Notes: generated from the sequence alone by a model not told the origin. 64,000 nucleotides of DNA from UBA9160 sp035489755 (GCA_035489755.1 DATGZK010000066.1:1-64000); one strand, 5' to 3'. Shown: positions 16,123-25,576, counted from the first letter of the stretch. A program made the numbers and translations.

Positions 16123-17502
16123 ATGAGAATCGAGACTGACAGCCTAGGCGAGATCGAGGTGCCGGAGCAGGCGTACTGGGGCGCCCAGACTGCCCGCTCG
16201 CTGGTGCACTTTCCAATCGGCCGCGAGCGGATGCCGATCGCGGTGATTCGCGCCCTCGTGCTCGTGAAGAAGGCCGCAGCGCTCGTGAATCAGGAACTGG
16301 GCCTGCTCCCGCGGGCGCTGTGCGACTGGATCGTGAGGGCCGCCGACGAGATCCTGGCGGGCCAACACGACGACCAGTTTCCGCTGGGGATCTGGCAGTC
16401 GGGGAGCGGCACACCGACCAACATGAACGTCAACGAGGTGATCGCGAACCGCGCCAATGAACTTGCGGGGGGACGGCGGGGGACCAAGACCCCGGTGCAC
16501 CCGAACGACCACGTGAACCTCTCCCAATCGTCCAACGATGCCTTCCCCACCGCGATGCACCTGGCCGCCGCGACCGAGCTGCGCGAAAGGCTGCTGCCCG
16601 CACTCGCGCGGCTGCGTGCGGCCCTCGAGCGCAAGGCGCAGCTGTTCGAGCCGGTGGTGAAAATCGGCAGAACACATCTTCAGGACGCGGTACCGATGAC
16701 GCTCGGGCAGGAGTTCTCCGGCTACGCCGCACTCCTTGCGCGGGGCGCCGATCGCGTCGAGGCCACCGTCGCAGGCTTAACCGAGCTTGCGCTCGGGGGC
16801 ACCGCGGTGGGCACGGGGCTGAATGCGCCGCCCGAGTTTGGCGAGCGTGCGGCTGCGAAGCTCGCCGAGTGGACAGGCATTCCCTTTCGCAGCCATCCCA
16901 ACAAGTTTGCGGCGCTCTCCGCGCACGATGAAATCGTCTTCGCGAGCGCAGCGCTGCGCACGCTCGCCGGATCGCTCCTCAAGATCGCGAACGATGTTCG
17001 CTGGCTCGGCTCCGGACCGCGCGCGGGACTGGCGGAGCTCGTGCTGCCCGAGAACGAGCCCGGCTCCTCGATCATGCCCGGTAAGGTCAACCCGACCCAG
17101 TGCGAGGCTTTGACGATGGTCTGCGTACAGGTGCTGGGCAACGACGCCGCGATTGCAATCGCTGGAACGCAAGGGAACCTCGAGCTGAACGTCTTCAAGC
17201 CGGTCCTGATCCGAAACCTCCTGCACTCCGTGGAGCTCCTCGCAGACGCCTGCCCCCTGTTCGCTCGTTTCTGCATTGAGGGCCTCGAGGCAAACCGTCG
17301 GCGGATTGCAAAGTACGTCGAGGACAGCCTCATGCTGGTGACGGCGCTCTCGCCTGTGATCGGCTACGACCGCGCCGCGCAGATCGCCCACAAAGCGCTC
17401 CACGAGGATCTGAGCCTGCGCGAGGCGTGCCTCGCCCTCGGCTATCTATCGGCGGAGGAATTCGACCGGCTGGTTCGGCCGGAGCGCATGGCGCATCCCT
17501 AG
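16123..17502 (+). CDS. fumC: Class II fumarate hydratase
   Basis: The 459-residue protein is the iron-independent fumarase of the TCA cycle, converting fumarate to L-malate. Diagnostic segments are 'WQSGSGTPTNMNVNEVIANR', 'PNDHVNLSQSSNDAFPTAMH' and the catalytic Ser loop 'GSSIMPGKVNPTQCEAL'. 'SSNDAFPTA' together with the length favours FumC over aspartase. The start ATG follows GGAGCGGGGAGCC. Its 3' end overlaps the 3' end of rodA by 4 bp (tail to tail). Confidence 0.95.
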   Translation: MRIETDSLGEIEVPEQAYWGAQTARSLVHFPIGRERMPIAVIRALVLVKKAAALVNQELGLLPRALCDWIVRAADEILAGQHDDQFPLGIWQSGSGTPTNMNVNEVIANRANELAGGRRGTKTPVHPNDHVNLSQSSNDAFPTAMHLAAATELRERLLPALARLRAALERKAQLFEPVVKIGRTHLQDAVPMTLGQEFSGYAALLARGADRVEATVAGLTELALGGTAVGTGLNAPPEFGERAAAKLAEWTGIPFRSHPNKFAALSAHDEIVFASAALRTLAGSLLKIANDVRWLGSGPRAGLAELVLPENEPGSSIMPGKVNPTQCEALTMVCVQVLGNDAAIAIAGTQGNLELNVFKPVLIRNLLHSVELLADACPLFARFCIEGLEANRRRIAKYVEDSLMLVTALSPVIGYDRAAQIAHKALHEDLSLREACLALGYLSAEEFDRLVRPERMAHP

Positions 17503-18608
17503 AACAGGTAACGGCGCATGGAGATGCCGAGCAGAAGGCCGATCGAGAACAGCGTTCCCACCATGGCAGAGCCGCCGTAGGAGAAGAGCGGAAGCGCGAC
17601 GCCGATCACCGGGAATAGACCCAGCACCATCGCGATGTTAATGAGTGCAGGCCAGAACAGGATCCCGACCACCCCCACCGCGAGCAAAGAACCGAAGGCG
17701 TCCCGCGAGCGGCGAGCGATCAAGAGTCCCCAAAGCAGGAGGGTGAGGTACAGGCCGAGCACGACGGCGCTCCCTGCAAAGCCCCACTCCTCCGCCAGCA
17801 CGGAGAAGATGAAGTCGGTGTGCTGGGTGGGGAGGAAGCGGAGTTGGGTCTGGGTGCCTGCCATCCAACCCTTGCCGAGCAGCCCTCCCGAGCCGATCGC
17901 GATCCGCGACTGGATCACCTGGTAGCCGGAGGCGAGCGGGTCACGGCCCGGCTCAAGAAAATCGATGATGCGGGTGCGCTGGTAGTCTTGCAGTCCGAAC
18001 ATCCAAAGGCCGACGAGCGCGACGACGCCGAGCACCATGACGGTCACCCAGGCCCGCGGCGGGATTCGAACGAAGAGCAGGTAGGTCGAGCCAATCAGTA
18101 GGGTCAACACCGCAACGCCCATGTCGTGCTGCAGCAGGATGAGCGCGACCGGCAGCGCGATGATGAGTCCAGGCCGCCAGAGTTCGCGCAGGCGCCGGAT
18201 CTCCGAGGGCGGGTGATTCTGGAAGGAACGAGAGAGCGCTAGCACGAGGCCGATCTTGGTGAACTCCGACGGTTGCATGCGCAGTGGGCCGTAGGTGAGC
18301 CAGCTCTCATTGCCTCGGTGAATGGACCCCACGACGAGGGTAGTGGCGACGAGCAGGCACGTCGCGAAGTAGATCGGGAACGCAAAGCGCTCGAGCTGGC
18401 GATAGTCGACCGCCACCACCAGGGCGAGCCCTGCAGCGCCGATCGCGATCGCTACCAGCTGGCGCGGCACCTCGCTGGCAAAAACACCCGCCGACCCGGC
18501 GTGGGCCGCGGAAAGCAGGTTTCCCATCCCCATCGCGGTCAAGACGATCGTGAGGGCGAAAAGCGGCCAGTCGAAGTTGTGAAGCAGGCGCCGGTCAATC
18601 CGCGGCAT
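17499..18608 (-). CDS. rodA: Rod-shape-determining protein RodA (SEDS peptidoglycan polymerase)
   Basis: RodA (369 residues) is the SEDS-family glycosyltransferase of the elongasome, working with PBP2. About ten transmembrane segments are visible. Signature stretches are 'YGPLRMQPSEFTKIGLVLAL', 'LLQHDMGVAVLTLLIGSTYL', 'GYQVIQSRIAIGSGGLLGKG', 'LPTQHTDFIFSVLAEEWGF' and 'PLFSYGGSAMVGTLFSIGL'. ATG 18608 lies inside the end of mrdA (14-bp overlap), so the two partners are co-translated. It is the last gene of the mreBCD-mrdA-rodA operon. Confidence 0.96.
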   Translation of the reverse strand: MPRIDRRLLHNFDWPLFALTIVLTAMGMGNLLSAAHAGSAGVFASEVPRQLVAIAIGAAGLALVVAVDYRQLERFAFPIYFATCLLVATTLVVGSIHRGNESWLTYGPLRMQPSEFTKIGLVLALSRSFQNHPPSEIRRLRELWRPGLIIALPVALILLQHDMGVAVLTLLIGSTYLLFVRIPPRAWVTVMVLGVVALVGLWMFGLQDYQRTRIIDFLEPGRDPLASGYQVIQSRIAIGSGGLLGKGWMAGTQTQLRFLPTQHTDFIFSVLAEEWGFAGSAVVLGLYLTLLLWGLLIARRSRDAFGSLLAVGVVGILFWPALINIAMVLGLFPVIGVALPLFSYGGSAMVGTLFSIGLLLGISMRRYLF

Positions 18609-20640
18609 CGCCGGTACCTCCCTCGACAGGTTCGGCGCCCGCGGGCTCGGAGGGCGCGGGAGGCGGCGGAGGCGGGGGCGGCACCGTCTTCGCGTGGGGG
18701 CGGGGAGGAGCGGGCGCCTTCGGTGCCTGGCTCGCCATGAGCGCCTCCGGAGCGAGGCGACCCTGCTTCTCAAAGTATTTCGCGAGCACGCGCTGCGCGA
18801 TCGGTGCCGCGGCGCTCCCGCCGTGGCCAGCGTGCTCGTTCAGCACCGCCACCACGATCTCCGGCGCTTCTGCAGGCGCAAAGCACACGAACCAGGCGTG
18901 ATCGCGGTAGCGCATCGGGACCCGGCTCTCGTCGACGCCTTCAAAGTGTTCGAGCCGGATCACTTGGGCCGTGCCGGTTTTTCCGGCGACCGTGATGCCG
19001 GGCAGGCGCGCCCGGCCGCCCGTGCCGCCCGGCTCATTCACCACCCCGGCCAGGCCTTTGCGCACGATCTCAAGATTCGCTTCCGAGATCGGGAGCCGCG
19101 AGTCAAGCTGCGGCTTTGTCTCCTCGAGGAGCGAGCCATCCGGCTTCTCGACGCGCAAGACAAGGCGCGGCTTCATGACGACGCCGGTCGCGAGTGCCCC
19201 GTAGGCCACCGCCAGCTGGAGCGGGGTGACAAGGTCAAACCCCTGCCCGATCGAAGCCGAGACGGTCTCGCCCGCCATCCACGGCTCGCCAAAGCGCCTC
19301 TGCTTCCACGCCTCCGTCGGGATCAAGCCCGGCTTTTCCTCCGGCAAGGGGATGCCGGTGAGCCGCCCGAACGTGAGCGCATGGCCAAAATCTGCGATGC
19401 GGTCGATGCCAAGCTTAAGACCGGTCTGGTAGAAGAACACGTCGCAGGAGCGCACGATCGCTTCGTGGACGGCGACCGATCCGTGTCCTTCCTTTTTCCA
19501 GCACTTGTAGACGCGTCGGCCGAAGGCGAAGGAACCTGGGCAGAAAAAGTGCGTCTGGGGGTTGATCACGCCTGATTCGAGGGCCGCCGCCGCAAGCAGC
19601 GGCTTGTAGGTGGAGCCTGGCGGATACTGGCCGGAGATCGCGCGGTTCTGGAGTGGCCTGCGCTCGTCTCGGATCAGGGCATGCCAGGTCTCCGGCGGCA
19701 CGCCGTCGGCAAAGTCGTTCGGATCAAAGGAAGGGCGCGAAACCAGCGCAAGCACGTCCCCCGTACGGGGGTCGAGGGCGACGAGCGCGCCCATCTTCTC
19801 GGCGGGCGGGGACTCGGACTCCCGCGCGGCGGGCGCGGGCGGGCCGAGCGGGGGGTCATTTCGGTAGGCGGCCACCGCTTCACGCTGCAGATCAAGGTCG
19901 AGGGTTAGGACGGCGGTATTGCCGGGAACCGGCTCGACCTCATCCAAGCGCTCGACTTCGCGCCCCGAGACGTTGACGACGACGTTGCGCCCGCCGGCGG
20001 TGCCCCTCAGCACGTTCTCGAGCACCGCCTCGAGCCCAGACTGACCGATGATTTCGCCCGCGCTGTAATCCTCGAAGCTGGTCCTGTCGAGCTGCTCGAG
20101 CCGGATCTCGCCGAGGGTCCCCAACAGGTGACCGGCCAGGTCGCCGTCTTCGTACTGACGCTGGGGCCGGACCTCGGTCACGACACCGGGCAAGGCGAAG
20201 CGGTGCGTCTCGACCCGCGCGAGCTGCTCGAAGGACAAGTCGGACGACACAGGGATGGGTTGGAAGCGCGCCCGCCCGCGCGGCTTGCCGACGGTTTCAC
20301 GCACCTGGGAGGCTTGCTCATCGAGCAGCTGCCCGAGCGCGGAATAGACCCGGTCCGCGTCGCGCAGCTCGCTCGGGATGATCTCGACGTCGAAGGCCGG
20401 GCGGGTGCTGGCGATCACGCGGCCCTCGCGGTCCAAGATGTTGCCGCGGGGGGCATCGAGGCGGACGGTGCGGACGGAGTTGCGTTCGGACTCGACGCGC
20501 AGCGCCTCACCCTGCACGACCTGGAGATAGAAAAGTCGCCCCAGAAAGACGGCGAACACCAGGAACACCAGGAGGGCCCCGAGCCACAGTCGGCTCTCCG
20601 GGACCACATCGAGGGGGTTCCCGACGCGATGGTCCCTCAG
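18595..20640 (-). CDS. mrdA: Penicillin-binding protein 2 (elongasome transpeptidase)
   Basis: PBP2 cross-links lateral-wall peptidoglycan. One N-terminal membrane span ('LWLGALLVFLVFAVFLGRLF') is followed by a dimerisation domain ('RGNILDREGRVIASTRPAF') and the transpeptidase domain with SxxK ('PGSTYKPLLAAAAL'), SxD ('VRSCDVFFYQTGLKLG') and KTG ('ITVAGKTGTAQV'). The C-terminus is a Pro/Ala-rich tail with a run of prolines, unusual for PBP2. The best ribosome binding site (AGGAGG, five bases ahead) points to a CTG start at 20640 overlapping the mreD stop. The first standard start is GTG at 20607, which would remove most of the cytosolic tail. Confidence 0.93.
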   Translation of the reverse strand: MRDHRVGNPLDVVPESRLWLGALLVFLVFAVFLGRLFYLQVVQGEALRVESERNSVRTVRLDAPRGNILDREGRVIASTRPAFDVEIIPSELRDADRVYSALGQLLDEQASQVRETVGKPRGRARFQPIPVSSDLSFEQLARVETHRFALPGVVTEVRPQRQYEDGDLAGHLLGTLGEIRLEQLDRTSFEDYSAGEIIGQSGLEAVLENVLRGTAGGRNVVVNVSGREVERLDEVEPVPGNTAVLTLDLDLQREAVAAYRNDPPLGPPAPAARESESPPAEKMGALVALDPRTGDVLALVSRPSFDPNDFADGVPPETWHALIRDERRPLQNRAISGQYPPGSTYKPLLAAAALESGVINPQTHFFCPGSFAFGRRVYKCWKKEGHGSVAVHEAIVRSCDVFFYQTGLKLGIDRIADFGHALTFGRLTGIPLPEEKPGLIPTEAWKQRRFGEPWMAGETVSASIGQGFDLVTPLQLAVAYGALATGVVMKPRLVLRVEKPDGSLLEETKPQLDSRLPISEANLEIVRKGLAGVVNEPGGTGGRARLPGITVAGKTGTAQVIRLEHFEGVDESRVPMRYRDHAWFVCFAPAEAPEIVVAVLNEHAGHGGSAAAPIAQRVLAKYFEKQGRLAPEALMASQAPKAPAPPRPHAKTVPPPPPPPPAPSEPAGAEPVEGGTGDAAD

Positions 20641-21176
20641 ATCGCCCTCCTGCCGGTCGGAATGGGCACGCTGCGGCGGGGCGCCTCCTCCTCGCGGGTG
20701 GTGCGGGCGGCCACGGCCTCCACGAGCACGCACACGAGCGGCGCGAACACACACGAGAGCACGGCCTGCGAAGCCAGCTGGAGGGTGAACCGAAGGTCGA
20801 CCACGAGGGTCCCCCCGAGAAGCGAGGTGAGGAGCGAAAGCACGAGCCCGTTGAGAAGGGTCAGAACGCCCGACAGGGTGGCCTGTGCGAGGGGGGTCCG
20901 AAGCTCAAGGGAGCGATTGGCGGCGCTCGCGGCCCCGAAGACAAGCACGTGCAGGAGGGCGTGCTGGCCGAGGGGCGCCCCCGAGAGGACGTCCGCGGCA
21001 TAGCCGAGAGCGGCGCTCGTGAGCAGCGCCCGGGCCCCGCCGAGGTTCAGGGCCATTCCAATCACCAAGAGCAGGCCGAAGTCGGGGCAAAGCGCGGAGG
21101 GCAGAAAGCTAGTGGCCGCCCCCTCCGCCACCATCCCGAGCAGGCCCAGGACGAAAAGCACAAGGACGGCGATCAT
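20637..21176 (-). CDS. mreD: Rod-shape-determining protein MreD
   Basis: A 179-residue membrane protein with about five hydrophobic segments, including 'LPSALCPDFGLLLVIGMALN' and 'LGYAADVLSGAPLGQHALLH', which fits the MreD 'G...D......G..A' pattern. MreD links MreC to the membrane-bound elongasome. ATG 21176 has only a weak ribosome binding site, so translation may depend on mreC 14 bp upstream. The stop overlaps the proposed start of mrdA. Confidence 0.88.
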   Translation of the reverse strand: MIAVLVLFVLGLLGMVAEGAATSFLPSALCPDFGLLLVIGMALNLGGARALLTSAALGYAADVLSGAPLGQHALLHVLVFGAASAANRSLELRTPLAQATLSGVLTLLNGLVLSLLTSLLGGTLVVDLRFTLQLASQAVLSCVFAPLVCVLVEAVAARTTREEEAPRRSVPIPTGRRAI

Positions 21177-21189
21177 GACTTCACCCGCG

Positions 21190-22095
21190 TCACGAGCCCG
21201 GACCCGACCCGCCGCTTGCGGCAGGCGCCGGGCTATCGAGATCGCCCGAGAGGAGCTCGAGCGTCGGGCTCCGCCAGAGCACCACGAACAGCTGCTCGAG
21301 CCGGCCAAAGTTCACCGCGGGGCGGACCCTCGCGCGCTGCACCAGACGCGATCCATCTGTCGTCGCCGACACGACCTCCCCGATCCGCAGTCCCTTCGGA
21401 TAGACACCGCCAAGGCCCGAGGTCATCACGGTGTCCCCGACCTGGACATCGGCGCTCCCTGCGGTGAACTCGAACTCAAGCTCCTCCGCTCCAAGCCCTC
21501 GCACGATCCCCCGCGCCCGGCTGCGCTGGACCACCGCGTCGACCGCGCTTTGCCGGTCGAGCAGCAGCATGACCCGCGCGGCGTGGGGACTGGCCGCCGT
21601 GACGAGCCCCACCACCCCATCCTCGGTGAGGGCCGGCATCCCGGCATGGACCTCGTTGGTGCGCCCCCGGTCGATCAGCAACGACCGGTACCAGGGCGAG
21701 AGCTCCCGGCTCGCGACCTCCGCCGGGAGCATGGGCAGGGCAAGCTCGCCTCGCAGCTTATCGATCCGCTCGAGCCGTTCGCTCGCAATCAGGGCCTCAC
21801 GGTATTGGAGGTTCTCCTCCTCGAGCTGCGCGAGGCGGCCCCGCAGCTGCTCGTTTTCCGTCCGCAGGTCCGTGAGAGCGACGTAGCGGCGGAAAAGGCC
21901 CCGCACGAAGTCGAAAGGGGCCGAGAGAGCGGCCTGGACGGGGACGGCAACATCCAGCAGAGCCCCGGAGACGAAGGGAAGGTCCTTGGCCCCTGTCGGA
22001 AGGGACCTGCGGTCGGCCAGCATGGTCGCCGTGGTGAGCGCAACCAGGGCCACGAACAGCAGCGGGACGCGGATGCGGTAGAGAAGGTCGCGCAT
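21190..22095 (-). CDS. mreC: Rod-shape-determining protein MreC
   Basis: MreC (301 residues) is the periplasmic scaffold of the elongasome. It has one N-terminal membrane span ('RVPLLFVALVALTTATML'), a coiled coil at ~75-120 ('ENEQLRGRLAQLEEENLQYR'), and a double beta-barrel domain with 'LIDRGRTNEVHAGMPALTED' and 'VMTSGLGGVYPKGLRIGEVV'. The final ~15 residues are a Pro/Gly/Ser tail. The gene lies 9 bp after mreB and precedes mreD in the usual order. Confidence 0.95.
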   Translation of the reverse strand: MRDLLYRIRVPLLFVALVALTTATMLADRRSLPTGAKDLPFVSGALLDVAVPVQAALSAPFDFVRGLFRRYVALTDLRTENEQLRGRLAQLEEENLQYREALIASERLERIDKLRGELALPMLPAEVASRELSPWYRSLLIDRGRTNEVHAGMPALTEDGVVGLVTAASPHAARVMLLLDRQSAVDAVVQRSRARGIVRGLGAEELEFEFTAGSADVQVGDTVMTSGLGGVYPKGLRIGEVVSATTDGSRLVQRARVRPAVNFGRLEQLFVVLWRSPTLELLSGDLDSPAPAASGGSGPGS

Positions 22096-22104
22096 GTCTG
22101 CGCT

Positions 22105-23142
22105 TTACGACCGGATCGTAACCTCCTTGAGCAGTCGGAGTTCGTCGAGGCAGCGCCCTGTGCCAAGGGCCACCGCGGTCAGCGGATCCTCGGCGAGCAT
22201 CACCGGCAGGCCCGTCGCCTCGCGCAAAAGGATGTCGAGGTTCGCCAGCAGGGAACCGCCGCCCACCATGACGATGCCCTTGTCCACGATATCGGCCGCA
22301 AGCTCCGGGGGGGTTCGCTCGAGGGCGATCTTCACGCTCTCGACCACGGCGTTGATCGGCTCCGCGAGCGCCTCGCGCACTTCTTCGGACTTGAGCTCGA
22401 GCGTCTTCGGGACGCCTGCCACAAGGTCGCGGCCCTTGATCTCCATGCTCCGGATGTCCTCGGTCGGATAGGCGGTGCCGATACTGATCTTCACGAACTC
22501 GGCGGTGCGCTCGCCGATCAGGAGGTTGTACTTGCGCTTCACGTAGTTGATGACGGCCTCGTCCATCTTGTCGCCACCCACGCGTGTCGAGTTGGCGTAG
22601 ACGATGCCGGACAGAGAAATCACCGCGACCTCGGTCGTTCCGCCGCCGATGTCGACGATCATGTTGCCCGAAGGCTCGGTCACCGGAAGCCCGGCACCGA
22701 TCGCCGCGGCCATCGGCTCCTCGATCAGATACACCTCACGCGCGCCCGCCGAGATCGACGAATCGCGCACCGCGCGCTTCTCCACCTCCGTGATTCCCGA
22801 CGGTACTGCGATCACAATGCGCGGCCGCACGAGCTTTGAGCGGTTGTGAACGCGGGTGATGAAGTACCGGAGCATCGCTTCGGTGATCTCGAAGTCCGCG
22901 ATCACGCCGTCTTTCATGGGACGGATGGCGACGATGTTGCCCGGCGTTCGGCCGAGCATCTCTTTGGCCTCGCGCCCCACCGCGCGAACCTTGTCTGGAC
23001 CGCGACCGTCCTTGAGCACCGCGACCACGCTGGGCTCGGAGACGACAATGCCCCGCCCTTTCGCGTACACAAGGGTATTGGCGGTGCCGAGGTCGATCGC
23101 GAGGTCGCTCGAGAACCACCCGAGGATGGAATCCAGTAGCAA
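22105..23142 (-). CDS. mreB: Rod-shape-determining protein MreB (bacterial actin)
   Basis: MreB forms cytoplasmic filaments that steer cell-wall elongation. The 345-residue protein has the actin-fold motifs 'DLAIDLGTANTLVYAKGRGI' (phosphate 1), 'MIVDIGGGTTEVAVISL' (phosphate 2) and 'GIVMVGGGSLLANLDILL' (adenosine). TTG at 23142 is taken as start because GGAGG lies seven bases upstream and the encoded N-terminus (LLLDSILGWFSSDLAIDL) matches MreB. The much longer open frame that continues upstream on this strand is a shadow of the oppositely oriented foldase gene. First gene of the operon. Confidence 0.97.
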   Translation of the reverse strand: MLLDSILGWFSSDLAIDLGTANTLVYAKGRGIVVSEPSVVAVLKDGRGPDKVRAVGREAKEMLGRTPGNIVAIRPMKDGVIADFEITEAMLRYFITRVHNRSKLVRPRIVIAVPSGITEVEKRAVRDSSISAGAREVYLIEEPMAAAIGAGLPVTEPSGNMIVDIGGGTTEVAVISLSGIVYANSTRVGGDKMDEAVINYVKRKYNLLIGERTAEFVKISIGTAYPTEDIRSMEIKGRDLVAGVPKTLELKSEEVREALAEPINAVVESVKIALERTPPELAADIVDKGIVMVGGGSLLANLDILLREATGLPVMLAEDPLTAVALGTGRCLDELRLLKEVTIRS

Positions 23143-23236
23143 GTGACTGCCTCCGGGACGCCTCTTAGGAGTCGCAAGGCGTCGTTCTAAGTGCTCGATT
23201 TCCGAAGGGTTGAATCGCGCCTGGGAGCCGCCACGT

Positions 23237-23265
23237 ATCCTACCGGCTTGAGGAGCGGGCATCAA
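23237..23265 (-). promoter_or_regulatory. Candidate promoter of the mre operon
   Basis: On the minus strand TTGATG (23265-23260) and TAGGAT (23242-23237) are separated by 17 bp, each matching four of six consensus bases. The predicted start near 23230 leaves a leader of about 90 nt before mreB. The divergent foldase gene begins 260 bp away. Confidence 0.45.
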
Positions 23266-23403
23266 GCCGCGAGGCGCACAAAAACTGCCCTTGAGCCCCC
23301 GCGCAGGCTCGCGCACTCTCTCGCCGCTCGCACGCTTGGACAAGGGCGGCCCCCAAGCTTGGGGTCTGGCCGCGCAGCGAGACCGAGGAGATGGGAAAGC
23401 TCG

Positions 23404-24942
23404 ATGCTGAAAGTCCTTCGCCAGGGTCAACGCTGGATCATGGGCACGGTCATCCTGCTGGTGGGCGGGGTCTTTGTGTTCTTCATCGGCGTGGGCAAGC
23501 CCCTGATGCGGGCCGAGCCACACGAAGCGGTCGTCAAGGTCGAGGGCCGTCAGTACAGCAGCCAAGAGGTCATGCACCTGCGGGCGCAACAGGAGGACCA
23601 GCTGCGCCGCAGCCTCGGCAGCGGATTTGACCCCAAGGCCATGGGCGACCGCCTCGACGCGATCGCTGCCAACACCCTCGCGCAGATGGCCATCCAGGCC
23701 AGTGAGGCCGAACGACTCGGGCTTCGCGTGAGCGACGATGAACTGCGCCAGACCATCAAGGACCTGCCGATCTTCCGCGATGACGAGGGGAACTTCTCGG
23801 CCGAGCGCTTCAAGAACTTCGTGGAGTACGAGTACGGGACGGAGCGCCATTTCCTGCAGATGCTGCGCGACGACCTGCTCGCGCAAAAACTCGGGCGCCT
23901 GATCGCCGCGAACGCCCAGGTCTCGAAGGTCGAAGCGCGCGACGCTGTCCGCCAGCGCCTCGAGCAGCTCGAGCTCGCAATCGTCGCCCTCGACACCACC
24001 CACCCCCCCGACGGCTTTGAGGCCAACCCCGATCAGCTTAAGGAGCTGCTCGGGAAAGACGAGGCGCGGGTGCGCGCGGCGTACCAACAGCACCCGGACC
24101 GCTACCACGTGCCCGAGCAGGTGCGCGCCCGGCACATCCTGTTCAAGCTGGCGAAGGACGCGCCGCCCGAGCAGGTCGACGCGACCGAGAAGAAGGCCGA
24201 GGCCGCGCGGAAGCAGCTGCTCTCGGGCGCGGACTTCGCCGCCCTGGCCCGCGAGCTCTCCGACGACCCGGGCTCCAAGGAAAAGGGGGGCGATCTCGGC
24301 TTCTTCCAGCGCGGCCAGATGGTGCCCGCCTTCGACCAGGCGGCGTTCGCTCTCGAGCCCGGCAAGATTTCCGAGCCCGTTCGCACGGATTTCGGCTTCC
24401 ACATCCTGCGGGTCGAGGAGCGGCACCCGGCGCAGGACCGCACCTACGATCAGGTGCGCGAGGAGCTCGCCCGCGAGCTCCTCGCAGAGGACGCGGGCCG
24501 CGTCCAGGCGCGCAAGGACGCGGACGAGCTCCTCGAGGGCATCCGCAAGGGTAGAACGCTGGAGGACGTGGCGCGCGAGATGAAGCTCTCGATCCAGCGG
24601 CCCGGACCCATGACCCGTCGCTCGGACGGCTTCGTGCCCGGGCTCGGAATCGCCCCCGAACTCCAGGCTGCGGCCTTTGCGGCGCCAGCGGACGAAAAGA
24701 GCCTTCCCCGCGTGTTTGAGCTCGGCAACCGGCTCGTCCTGGTGGAGATTCTCGAGCGCAAGGAGCCCTCGGAAGACGAGGTGGCCAAGGCGATCCCTGG
24801 CGAGATCGAGCAGCTCACCCAGGAAAAACGCCAGCGCCTCCAGAGCGCGTGGATCGAGGCCAGACGAAAGATCCTGATGGACGAGGGCCAGTTGCAGATC
24901 GATCTCGCCGCGCTCAGCCGAGGCGCAGCGCCGAGGCCCTAG
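23404..24942 (+). CDS. PpiD/SurA-like periplasmic peptidyl-prolyl isomerase
   Basis: A 512-residue membrane-anchored chaperone. The N-terminal anchor 'QRWIMGTVILLVGGVFVFFI' precedes a SurA_N-type helical domain (~45-260) and one parvulin domain (~275-370: 'VRARHILFKLAKDA', 'KGGDLGFFQRGQMVPAFDQA', 'DFGFHILRVEER'). A C-terminal helical region follows. The layout matches PpiD, which helps outer-membrane proteins leave the Sec translocon. ATG 23404 is chosen because it begins the anchor directly and has GGAGATGGGAAAG upstream. A palindrome CCCCAAGCTTGGGG lies at 23351-23364 in the leader. Confidence 0.9.
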   Translation: MLKVLRQGQRWIMGTVILLVGGVFVFFIGVGKPLMRAEPHEAVVKVEGRQYSSQEVMHLRAQQEDQLRRSLGSGFDPKAMGDRLDAIAANTLAQMAIQASEAERLGLRVSDDELRQTIKDLPIFRDDEGNFSAERFKNFVEYEYGTERHFLQMLRDDLLAQKLGRLIAANAQVSKVEARDAVRQRLEQLELAIVALDTTHPPDGFEANPDQLKELLGKDEARVRAAYQQHPDRYHVPEQVRARHILFKLAKDAPPEQVDATEKKAEAARKQLLSGADFAALARELSDDPGSKEKGGDLGFFQRGQMVPAFDQAAFALEPGKISEPVRTDFGFHILRVEERHPAQDRTYDQVREELARELLAEDAGRVQARKDADELLEGIRKGRTLEDVAREMKLSIQRPGPMTRRSDGFVPGLGIAPELQAAAFAAPADEKSLPRVFELGNRLVLVEILERKEPSEDEVAKAIPGEIEQLTQEKRQRLQSAWIEARRKILMDEGQLQIDLAALSRGAAPRP

Positions 24943-24994
24943 CCGGAGCGCCACGCCTTCGCCCATGGCGGCAGCCCGCGATCTCTGGGCCGCG

Positions 24995-25576
24995 CTAGGC
25001 GAAGCTCTCCTTGCGGTGCCGGATCAGCTCCATGAACTCGGAGCGCGTTTTCGGGTCCGCATTGAAGGCGCCGCGCATCGAGCTCGTGATGGCAAACGCG
25101 TTCTGCTTCTCAATGCCCCGCATCATCATGCACAGGTGGATGGCCTCGACCACGACCCCGACGCCGCGGGGAGCGAGCACCGATTCGATCGTCCCCGCGA
25201 TCTCGGTGGTGAGCCGCTCTTGCACCTGCAGCCGGCGCGAGAACATGTCCACGAGGCGCGGCAGCTTGGAGAGGCCGACAATCTTGCCGTTCGGGATGTA
25301 GGCGACGTGCACGCGCCCAAAGAAGGGAAGCAGATGGTGTTCGCACAGGCTGTAGAAGTCGATGTCCTTCACCACCACCATCTCGTCATAGCTGACCTGA
25401 AAGAGCGCGTCGTTCAGGATCGTGGCGGGGTCCTGCTCGTAGCCCCCGGTCAGGAAGCGAAAGGCCCGTGCAACACGCGCGGGTGTCCGCTCGAGTCCGT
25501 TGCGTCCCGGGTCCTCTCCCAGCTCCTTCAGGAGCGTGATCACCAGGCCCTCGATCGGATCGCCCGGGGCGCTCAT
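24995..25576 (-). CDS. folE: GTP cyclohydrolase I
   Basis: FolE (193 residues) converts GTP to 7,8-dihydroneopterin triphosphate, the entry point for folate, biopterin and queuosine. Zinc ligands appear in 'DFYSLCEHHLLPFFGRVHVA' and in 'GIEKQNAFAITSSMRG', and the substrate loop is 'RLQVQERLTTEIAGTI'. It is the last gene of a three-gene operon whose first two genes encode PTPS-like enzymes that use its product. It overlaps the preceding gene by 4 bp (ATGA). Confidence 0.97.
   Translation of the reverse strand: MSAPGDPIEGLVITLLKELGEDPGRNGLERTPARVARAFRFLTGGYEQDPATILNDALFQVSYDEMVVVKDIDFYSLCEHHLLPFFGRVHVAYIPNGKIVGLSKLPRLVDMFSRRLQVQERLTTEIAGTIESVLAPRGVGVVVEAIHLCMMMRGIEKQNAFAITSSMRGAFNADPKTRSEFMELIRHRKESFA

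Noticed and set aside
22105..24966. A very long minus-strand open frame appearing to fuse mreB to an upstream ~600-residue protein.
   Set aside because: The upstream part is antisense to the PpiD-like gene, which has clear domain motifs, and a good TTG start with GGAGG exists for mreB.
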